From: a virus
Direction: 5' to 3' (one strand)
IMG/VR virus record: IMGVR_UViG_3300011009_000012
Span: 1 to 27,317 of that record
Length of the DNA: 27,317 nucleotides
Position numbers and translations under genes: made by a program. Positions within the stretch are counted from its first letter, which is position 1. The number at the start of each line of letters is the position of its first letter. Below are positions 16,431 to 21,474 of this stretch, piece after piece. Below the pieces are notes generated by a model. It was given only the letters and a program-made list of their open reading frames with translations. It was not told where the DNA came from and did no database searches.

Positions 16431-17188
16431 CTAGCTATAGGGCTTCGGGACTTCTGGGAGACTATTCCAAAACTGGACAAACCCTTCCATTCGTTCCTGG
16501 AGTACCTCGACTGGCGGTGCAGTAGGCGTTGTCGGTGGCCCATACCCAAACCATCCCCGGACTTCGTCCCAGCTAAACGGCTCACGGCGTGCCTCGCTAT
16601 CGCGGTGCACATTCATGGTCACCTGGAGGAGCAAGAGCAGCGGCGCTTCCCGCCGTTCCTGGAGTGCGAGGTACTGGGCCTTGAGCAGATGCGCCTCGAG
16701 AAACGTGAGTCGCCAGAACTCACGTTCACTTAGGCCGAGGACAGTGCGGTCATAGGCCCAGACGGCACGCCAATCGATGCGTCCAAAGGGTTCGTGTCAG
16801 GGACGACCTCACCCTGCGATGCCGCGGGGGGCGGTGGCGGACTCGCCGCTTGCCACGCTTGCATAATAGCAATTGCGTAGGGCACCAGATCGCCAGGAGT
16901 CATATACGGGAGCGTCGCCTCGACCTCGGCATAGGACAAGCTGGGATCTTCATGGAGCAAACCTTGCCAGGCGAGAATCCCAATATCCGTGATACTCAAG
17001 GCCGCTACGTCGCCCTGCGCGAGATGTTGAGCCAGGCGCAGGATGGCAGAGAAGAACGTCCGCTCCTGCCCCCACGCGCGGGAGAGTTCGATCTCACTCT
17101 GGCGGACCGCCGCGCGAGTAAAGAGGAGATGGCGCACGCGATCCCCTAGGGTAATGGGGACAGGGTCAACAACGCGGGGTTCAGACAT
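16431..17188 (-). CDS. GT tail-assembly chaperone fusion made by -1 frameshift
   Basis: A slip on C CCT TTG (16784-16790, minus strand) moves ribosomes from the G frame to the -1 frame. The fused product has 252 residues: 135 codons of frame 0, then 117 residues of the T part. The T part reads GRIDWRAVWAYDRTVLGLSE then EFWRLTFLEAHLLKAQYLAL and ends PEVPKPYS. Its GLSEREFW signature is typical of tail chaperone extensions. The -1 frame has a stop a few codons upstream of the slip site and no good ATG until far downstream, so it is reachable mainly by frameshift. In lambda, gpG and gpGT are 140 and 274 residues and recruit the tail tube protein to the tape measure. The size and position here match that arrangement. 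Confidence 0.82.
16730..17188 (-). CDS. G tail-assembly chaperone (unshifted product)
   Basis: This 152-residue protein starts at the ATG at 17188 (MSEPRVVDPVPITLGDRV) with AGGAAG about 9 bases upstream. A longer frame from a TTG at 17215 lacks a good ribosome-binding site. The product is helical (QSEIELSRAWGQERTFFSAI, LSYAEVEATLPYM, IAIMQAWQAASP), ending in a Pro/Ala-rich linker and PMTALSSA. It lies directly downstream of the tail tube genes and upstream of the tape measure gene, as expected of lambda gpG-type chaperones. The slip site falls near its C-terminus, at codons 134-135. It acts in the cytoplasm during tail assembly and is not expected in the finished virion. Confidence 0.8.
   Translation of the reverse strand: MSEPRVVDPVPITLGDRVRHLLFTRAAVRQSEIELSRAWGQERTFFSAILRLAQHLAQGDVAALSITDIGILAWQGLLHEDPSLSYAEVEATLPYMTPGDLVPYAIAIMQAWQAASPPPPPAASQGEVVPDTNPLDASIGVPSGPMTALSSA
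16784..16790 (-). promoter_or_regulatory. -1 ribosomal frameshift slippery heptamer CCCTTTG
   Basis: Read on the minus strand, frame 0 is AAC CCT TTG GAC. The heptamer C CCT TTG fits X XXY YYZ exactly: both tRNAs can re-pair on CCC TTT in the -1 frame. The -1 frame then stays open for 117 residues and encodes a recognisable T domain. The coordinates agree: 405 bases from the start to the end of TTG, then 354 bases to the stop at 16431, both multiples of three. I did not identify a definite downstream stimulatory stem. Confidence 0.78.
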
Positions 17189-17250
17189 GCTGGACTTCCT
17201 TCCTCTACGAGACAAAGCGATTTAAATATATATAGAAATAATACTAAAAG

Positions 17251-17655
17251 TTACGCAAATGCCATTGCCTCATCGGGAGTAAGGACAACACGTAGCGGTA
17301 ACACCCCCTCGACTGGCGCGCTCGGCATGGAATAGTCCGAGACAAATGCATTAAAGGTCCAGGTTGGATTCCCTGAGACGGGCAGGACAATGGTAAAGGC
17401 GGTTGACGTGCCCGCAAGCGCCGCTGCGAGTAAGGCTTGGTGCGTGGCCGCGCCTGGCACAAAGTTGAGATCAACCGTAATGTTCTTCCCACGCTTCAAG
17501 GTTGGAATAGAAACAGCCCAACCTGAACTATCATGGGAAGTCGCATCAGCTAAACCCGTTGAAAAACCTACGTCTGTGATATTCCGAACTTCCACAACGG
17601 TGCTGCCCGCAATTTTTAGCAACGTACCGTTAGCGGACTTTGCTAAGGTTGTCAT
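17251..17655 (-). CDS. Major tail tube protein, short paralogue
   Basis: This 134-residue protein is of the size of the core domain of siphophage tail tube proteins. The start MTTLAKSANGTLLKIA and the core VVEVRNITDVGF, LADATSHDSSGWAVSIPTLK, VDLNFVP and ATHQALLAA match the larger protein encoded at 18602-19264. The fold is expected to be the beta barrel that stacks in hexameric rings. The gene lies directly upstream of G and GT, the usual place of the tail tube gene. The DNA between its stop and the G gene (17216-17250) is AT-rich. Which of the two paralogues makes the main tube cannot be told; the short one is the simpler candidate. Confidence 0.83.
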   Translation of the reverse strand: MTTLAKSANGTLLKIAGSTVVEVRNITDVGFSTGLADATSHDSSGWAVSIPTLKRGKNITVDLNFVPGAATHQALLAAALAGTSTAFTIVLPVSGNPTWTFNAFVSDYSMPSAPVEGVLPLRVVLTPDEAMAFA

Positions 17656-17675
17656 GTCCTATACCTTTCTAGACA

Positions 17676-17704
17676 TTGTAGTTTCTCATATTTCCTGCTA
17701 TACT
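17676..17704 (+). promoter_or_regulatory. Promoter for the plus-strand HNH gene
   Basis: TTGTAG (17676-17681), a 17-base spacer and TATACT (17699-17704) make a sigma70-type promoter, with TGC immediately before TATACT giving an extended -10. It points rightward into the HNH gene, away from the tail operon. The ten bases CTGCTATACT match those at 507-516 before the other homing-type gene. Confidence 0.55.
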
Positions 17705-17797
17705 CTTCCTGCCGAGAGAGCAGGCATGCTCGTTGTCTGGTTATGCCTCTACATACCCAGGCCTCGGCACAAGCCACTGATCGTAGAGGAGATCATG

Positions 17798-18607
17798 ATG
17801 GGCGAAGTGCTGCCCCTGCATGCCCCAGCTGCTAAGTGCTGTCATACCTGCAACGTCTTCAAAGATCGCGATAAATTTGGCCCAAATAAGCGCAAGAAAG
17901 ATGGCAAGTCGATCTACTGTCGAGAATGCCAAGCTAGAGCCAACCATGAATATTACGAAGCACATAAGGAAGAAATGGAGCCTGTCTATGCAGAATATCG
18001 TGAGACTCACCGTAACTATCAGAATGCCTACAATGCGACCTACCGCGTAGAGAGCAAAGACAAGATTACGGCACATCTGGTGGAAACACACGAGGAGCGG
18101 CTTGCCAAAAGGCGAGCAAAACGTGAGGAGAATCCTGGGGAAGGCCATCGATACTATGAAACACATAAGGAAGAAAGTAAGAAGCGTGCCGCAAAGGCGT
18201 ATGCCGAAGACCCCGAAAAGTTTCTCAAGCGCAATGCAGTATGGCGCAAGGCGAATCCTGAGCAAGCCAAAGAGTTGGCTCGCCGGCGGCACGCTCGCAA
18301 GAAGAATGCGCCAGTCATTAACCTGAGCACTGAGCAATGGCTGGAGATACTGGCAGCATTTAACTATCGCTGCGCCTATTGCCCCAAAGATTGTCTGGAG
18401 TGCAAGAAGAAAACGCATGACCTGACTGCTGACCATGTGACACCCTATGCGCATAATGGTTCACATACGCTGTGGAATGTTGTGCCAGCCTGTAAGTCTT
18501 GCAATTCACGCAAACATACAGGTCCGCCTCCCGTGCCAGTCCAAATACTTCTCCTCACCGTTTCTTCTCCAAAACCCCTCAAACGCAAGAAAAAGGACGC
18601 CTCATGA
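17798..18607 (+). CDS. HNH homing endonuclease
   Basis: The 269-residue frame starts at the second of two adjacent ATGs (17795 and 17798); AGGAG stands 6 bases from the second and only 3 from the first. Residues from about 10 to 45 hold a four-Cys cluster (CHTCNVFKD and YCRECQAR). A long Lys/Glu-rich helical region follows, with YYEAHKEE and YYETHKEE repeated. The C-terminal third is a classic HNH core: CAYCPKDC, then DLTADHVTPYAHNG, LWNVVPACKSCNSRK. This predicts a metal-dependent DNA nuclease that spreads itself into uncut homologues. It is inserted against the operon between two tail tube paralogues, and its stop shares the palindrome TCATGA with the stop of the convergent tail gene. Confidence 0.88.
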   Translation: MGEVLPLHAPAAKCCHTCNVFKDRDKFGPNKRKKDGKSIYCRECQARANHEYYEAHKEEMEPVYAEYRETHRNYQNAYNATYRVESKDKITAHLVETHEERLAKRRAKREENPGEGHRYYETHKEESKKRAAKAYAEDPEKFLKRNAVWRKANPEQAKELARRRHARKKNAPVINLSTEQWLEILAAFNYRCAYCPKDCLECKKKTHDLTADHVTPYAHNGSHTLWNVVPACKSCNSRKHTGPPPVPVQILLLTVSSPKPLKRKKKDAS

Positions 18608-19264
18608 GTTCGACCAGGTCATCTGCCCGTCAATCGCAATCGTGACGGTCGTCGCCAGCGGCCCTATGGGCATAGTGCTACTGTGCTCACTGACCCAGCC
18701 ACGAAAGGCGCAGATCGCGTGGGGGGTACCAGGCGTGATGAGGAGCCAGGGTTTGCTGACGCCACTCAAGGCCACGTAGAGCAAGCCCGTCAGCTTGTCG
18801 TGTGTCGCGTGTAAGGGGACCCAATTGACATCGACCCGCATCGCCTTTCCACGCTTGATAATGGGAATCGACACGCCAAAGCCGCTGGCGCCGTCATGGG
18901 CCGAGACATCAGCGAGGTCCGTATTAAACCCGGCATCCTGAATATTGCGGACCTCGGCAATCGTCGCGTAGGTACTGCCGAGCGTGAGGGTACCGCCTGA
19001 GACATACGCCGCGTTGCCGACCGAGTTGCGCAGTTTCAGGTGCGTGGCATCCACCCGCTCGACAATCCAGGTGCCATTCGCCGCGGTCAGCCCGACGACG
19101 CCGGTGATCGTGCCGTAGGACGCCACAGCGATCCCATGCGGGGTACTGGTTTGCACGACGATAGGGCTCGCATTCGTTGCCCCAGCGATGGTTAAAGGCG
19201 CTATGGGTGTATCATCCCCGAGTTGCAGGGCCATCCCGAACGCAGATCTCGCTAAGGTGGTCAT
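18602..19264 (-). CDS. Major tail tube protein, long paralogue with inserted beta module
   Basis: This 220-residue protein is a paralogue of the one encoded at 17251-17655. Both begin MTTLA(R/K)SA and share EVRNI.D.GF.T.LAD, HD.SG..VSIP..KRGK, VD.N.VP and ATH..L. The extra 86 residues lie mostly at positions 20-95: NASPIVVQTSTPHGIAVASY, then GTWIVERVDATHLKLRNSVG and a Ser-Gly-Gly strand. That module resembles the short beta domain often labelled E1-FCCH-like in phage proteins. In some phages a decorated tail tube protein is made by frameshifting at the gene's 3' end; here the decorated form appears to be a separate gene. An ATGA overlap joins it to the preceding zinc-finger gene, with AAGGGGG upstream. 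Confidence 0.8.
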   Translation of the reverse strand: MTTLARSAFGMALQLGDDTPIAPLTIAGATNASPIVVQTSTPHGIAVASYGTITGVVGLTAANGTWIVERVDATHLKLRNSVGNAAYVSGGTLTLGSTYATIAEVRNIQDAGFNTDLADVSAHDGASGFGVSIPIIKRGKAMRVDVNWVPLHATHDKLTGLLYVALSGVSKPWLLITPGTPHAICAFRGWVSEHSSTMPIGPLATTVTIAIDGQMTWSNS

Positions 19265-19566
19265 GCGCTCGCCCCCTTCTCTGGCGTCGCCTCAGCCTGC
19301 GCAGGCGGGTTGGCCGGTTCGGAGACCTTCGTGGGCGGCGCACCCGTCTGTGGGGCACGGACCGCACGAGCCACCGGCGGGGCGGCTGGACGTGCTGCAC
19401 GATGCGGCGCTTCTGGCGTGTCTTCGGGAGACAGCGCCACGTCATGACGCTGTTGCATGTGCTGCGCAAAGAGATCGCGGTCCATCGCCCAGTGATCGCA
19501 GAAGTCACAGCAATAGCGCTGGGTACCTTCGTGGTCTTCCGTGTGATAGTGCAGGGTCTCAGGCAT
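19261..19566 (-). CDS. Small C2H2 zinc-finger protein with Pro/Ala-rich tail
   Basis: This protein has 101 residues. Residues 18-41 read CCDFCDHWAMDRDLFAQHMQ followed by QRH: Cys-x2-Cys, a hydrophobic spacer, then His-x4-His, the layout of a C2H2 finger. The last 55 residues are Pro, Ala, Glu and Thr-rich and probably disordered. AAGGAG precedes the ATG at spacing 8, and the stop overlaps the start of the long tail tube gene. Coupling to a tail tube gene suggests a head-tail connection or a tube assembly factor, but the family is not recognised. A role in DNA binding is possible. It pairs with a second, similar small finger protein just upstream. Confidence 0.75.
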   Translation of the reverse strand: MPETLHYHTEDHEGTQRYCCDFCDHWAMDRDLFAQHMQQRHDVALSPEDTPEAPHRAARPAAPPVARAVRAPQTGAPPTKVSEPANPPAQAEATPEKGASA

Positions 19567-19568
19567 CG

Positions 19569-19772
19569 CTAGGCTCCTTCGCGGGCATCAGCCGCAGCCC
19601 GCAGTGCTTCTAGGGCCGGAATCGTTGGATGGGGAATCGGGGTGGTGTTGTGGGCGTCTGCGAGATGGGTCGTGAGTGCTACCAGGGTCGCATGGCGAAA
19701 GGTGTTACAGAGGAGACAGACATGACTCGGCGGGGTATCCCAGATACTGAGGGTATAGGTTGCATCAGCCAT
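19569..19772 (-). CDS. Small C2H2 zinc-finger protein
   Basis: This protein has 67 residues from the ATG at 19772 (MADATYTLSIWDTPPSHVCL). A TTG at 19793 in the same frame has no better ribosome-binding site. Residues from about 19 to 42 read CLLCNTFRHATLVALTTHLA followed by DAH, giving Cys-x2-Cys and His-x4-His as in a C2H2 finger. The tail is helical (IPALEALRAAADAREGA). No clear ribosome-binding site is seen, so it may depend on read-through translation from upstream or on a weak site. It is separated from the following finger gene by 2 bases. Function is unknown. Confidence 0.62.
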   Translation of the reverse strand: MADATYTLSIWDTPPSHVCLLCNTFRHATLVALTTHLADAHNTTPIPHPTIPALEALRAAADAREGA

Positions 19773-19847
19773 ACGAACAGCACCACGCCACAAAAAAGAC
19801 CCGCACTCAATATCCGGGGCAGGATACCGAGCCGGGTCTCATAGCTA

Positions 19848-19867
19848 CGCAGTCGGTGGGGACTGCG
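19848..19867. other. Hairpin between divergent genes
   Basis: CGCAGTC and GACTGCG form a 7-bp stem around a GGTGGG loop. It lies between the divergent starts of the small finger gene (minus) and the acidic protein gene (plus). There is no T run on either side, so it is not a standard terminator. A role as an operator or an RNA structure in the leader of the minus-strand gene is possible. Confidence 0.3.
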
Positions 19868-19922
19868 GGCGACGTGATGCCGGAAAGAGCACCGCAACGG
19901 TGAGAGCATGGCAGAGTTCGTG

Positions 19923-19928
19923 TATACT
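19923..19928 (+). promoter_or_regulatory. -10 box TATACT before the acidic plus-strand gene
   Basis: TATACT lies 39 bases before the ATG at 19967 and matches five of six bases of the sigma70 -10 box. No convincing -35 box is present at 16-18 bases upstream. The same hexamer stands before both homing-type genes. A strong ribosome-binding site (AAGGAGGT) follows at 19953-19960, which supports independent expression of this gene. Confidence 0.38.
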
Positions 19929-19966
19929 GTCAAGCAACGAGCGTCGCCGAAGTACAAGGAGGTTCT

Positions 19967-20395
19967 ATGGGACAAGAATCCTGGGAGGAGTGGGGATGCC
20001 CTGCCTTGACTGGGCCAACGATTACCCATGCTGTGACCCTCATTGATCGTGTCTATGAAGGCGAATGGGCGCCAGGCATTGCCTACGGCACGGATGGCTG
20101 GATTGACGCTGACTGGCGGCCTGGGAATCTCGGTGGTGGCAATCTGCATATATTTCTTGATGACTGGAATATTGATGACGGCTATTTTGCGGGGGAGTAT
20201 TATGACGGAGCAAGCACGCCCGAGTTTATGACGGGACCGCCCCACCAATTGGCTGTAGAGCGCGCCTGCTATGATTGCCTGAAGCGCATGACGGAACAGG
20301 AGCGGGCATCGGCCCTGGCATGGTATGAAGGGCTCATCACCGCCACAGTTGGAGGCGCACCCACGCAGCGCGCATGGTATGTTTCGCGGACATAA
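19967..20395 (+). CDS. Acidic protein of unknown function, independently expressed (moron candidate)
   Basis: This 142-residue protein is encoded against the operon and preceded by AAGGAGGT with good spacing. I do not recognise the family. The first half is rich in Trp, Asp and Gly, for example EEWGCPALTG, GWIDADWRPGNLGGGN and FLDDWNIDDGYFAGEYYDG. The second half is helical (QLAVERACYDCLKRMTEQER then ALAWYEGLI). By my count there are about 21 acidic and 8 basic residues, so it is clearly acidic. It has no signal peptide and no membrane segment. An own -10 box, a strong ribosome-binding site and a reversed direction are the marks of a moron: host defence, superinfection exclusion or anti-restriction by DNA mimicry are possible but unproven. 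Confidence 0.68.
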   Translation: MGQESWEEWGCPALTGPTITHAVTLIDRVYEGEWAPGIAYGTDGWIDADWRPGNLGGGNLHIFLDDWNIDDGYFAGEYYDGASTPEFMTGPPHQLAVERACYDCLKRMTEQERASALAWYEGLITATVGGAPTQRAWYVSRT

Positions 20396-20420
20396 GGTGT
20401 CGCATGGGACGCCTCCAACT

Positions 20421-20777
20421 TCAGAAGTTGCGGCGATGGGGTCCCCGGCGTTGCCGCAATCCTGCTATCGTGGCGATGACAGTATTGGAGACGTCGCTCT
20501 CATTGTTGTTCGCATCGACCGCCGTCGCACGCCAGCAGTACTGAATTCCGGCCCCAACGGTGACATCCGTATAGGTCTGGACGGTGAGCAGCACCGGCGT
20601 GCGCAGGACATAGGCCCCCGTACACCAGGGCTGGCGATAGATCCGGAAGCCCACGGCATGAATCCCGCCATCGACATAATCCCACCAGAGGGTTTGCGAG
20701 GCCGTGGCCTGGGCGAGCACAGGGAAACTCAGGAGAAAGAGTACCCCCAGAACTATACGCCTGGAGAAAAATCTCAT
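20421..20777 (-). CDS. Exported single-domain Fn3 protein
   Basis: This protein has 118 residues. Residues 1-24 are a signal peptide: basic start MRFFSRR, core IVLGVLFLLSFPVLA, and a cut near AQA. The rest is one fibronectin type III domain: SQTLWWDYVDGG, AVGFRIYRQPW, then YTDVTVGAGIQYCWRATAVD and NNNESDVSNTV, matching strands B-G with the usual Tyr and the E-S-x-x-S end. The C-terminus is Arg-rich. Its start overlaps the previous stop (ATGA) and GAGG stands 7 bases upstream. Fn3 domains are common on virions and bind cell surfaces weakly. With a signal peptide, this one would leave the cytoplasm, so it could act at the infected cell's surface. Confidence 0.75.
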   Translation of the reverse strand: MRFFSRRIVLGVLFLLSFPVLAQATASQTLWWDYVDGGIHAVGFRIYRQPWCTGAYVLRTPVLLTVQTYTDVTVGAGIQYCWRATAVDANNNESDVSNTVIATIAGLRQRRGPHRRNF

Positions 20778-21022
20778 GCTAGACCTCGCGCAAGCAGCAG
20801 GCGGGCGTGCGAGCTCGGCACGGGCATATCCGCGTCATCCCAGAGGCCGCCGTTCATTGCGAGAACGATCTGGGCGCGCATGCTCGGAACACGACGGACT
20901 ATTTCGGCGATATAGGCCCCGCCATGGAGGCGCTGGGCTTCCCCGCACAACGTATAGGCATGGCACTGGCGATCCCAACACATCTCCCAGAGTTGATGAC
21001 TGGGGCTCCTGTGCGCCGGCAT
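20774..21022 (-). CDS. Small Cys-containing protein of unknown function
   Basis: This 82-residue protein starts at the ATG at 21022, the first canonical start in the frame. No strong ribosome-binding site precedes it. The residues MPAHRSPSHQLWEMCWDRQC are followed by HAYTLCGEAQRLHGG and a helical part (YIAEIVRRVPSMRAQIVL). The open frame continues upstream for 18 codons to a TGA without an ATG. That stretch reads like coding sequence (FTSINLTTGRIRCEIA), so the true start may be a rare codon. It ends in an ATGA overlap with the exported Fn3 gene, so the two are probably made together. I do not recognise the family. Confidence 0.58.
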   Translation of the reverse strand: MPAHRSPSHQLWEMCWDRQCHAYTLCGEAQRLHGGAYIAEIVRRVPSMRAQIVLAMNGGLWDDADMPVPSSHARLLLARGLA

Positions 21023-21138
21023 CGCGATCTCACACCGAATACGGCCTGTTGTCAGATTGATACTCGTGAAGATCTCTCAGGAGCACATACATAGGATGCA
21101 GGTCCCCCCTCAGGCGCTGGGGCTTCGTGGCACCATCC

Positions 21139-21474
21139 TCAGGCAAGTGCCGCCACAATGCGCACCAAAAAATAGGTATCATCAGGGAAAATGGCCATTA
21201 AACCATCTGACCATCGAATGGCCCACTCGCCCTCATAGACTCCCGGCGCAAGCGCCTGCGGCGCCGGCCACTGATACCGCACCGTCATCGCGGCTGGATC
21301 CACGATCTCAGCGTCCTCATTGAGGACGATCACGCCCGCTGGACTACGTAACCGCAAGGTGACCGTCGCCCCTCCGAGATCACGGGTACTGAGTGGCCCC
21401 CCGCTCAGCGTGGCGTCGAGCGTAGGGCTATTCGTTCCCACTTTCATCGTAAAATCATAGTCCGTCGCCATCAT
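21139..21474 (-). CDS. BppU-like N-terminal (Ig-like) tail protein
   Basis: This protein has 111 residues. The first ATG overlaps the preceding stop, and a second ATG 3 bases on has better spacing (4 bases) to GGAGG. The chain reads as a small beta sandwich: YDFTMKVGTNSPTL, DLGGATVTLRLRSPAGVIVL, then AMTVRYQWPA, PGVYEGEWAIRWSDGLMAIF and DDTYFLVRI. This order, with DLxGATVTL and the closing PDDxYFxVRI, is one I know from phage baseplate upper protein (BppU) N-terminal domains and related tail proteins. These normally anchor a fibre to the tail. Here the domain stands alone, so the partner may be the large repeat protein encoded just upstream. Confidence 0.7.
   Translation of the reverse strand: MMATDYDFTMKVGTNSPTLDATLSGGPLSTRDLGGATVTLRLRSPAGVIVLNEDAEIVDPAAMTVRYQWPAPQALAPGVYEGEWAIRWSDGLMAIFPDDTYFLVRIVAALA

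Noticed and set aside
17741-18454. 237-codon minus-strand frame with hydrophobic stretches
   Set aside because: It is the antisense of the HNH gene. Its hydrophobic runs mirror the Lys/Glu-rich helix of that protein.
19679-20248. 189-codon minus-strand frame across the acidic gene and its promoter
   Set aside because: It overlaps two better supported genes and has no ribosome-binding site or family pattern.
19967-20395. Possible ArdA-type antirestriction protein (GWIDAD segment and acidity)
   Set aside because: Only a short Trp-Ile-Asp match is seen and the rest does not follow the ArdA pattern, so the gene is left as unknown.
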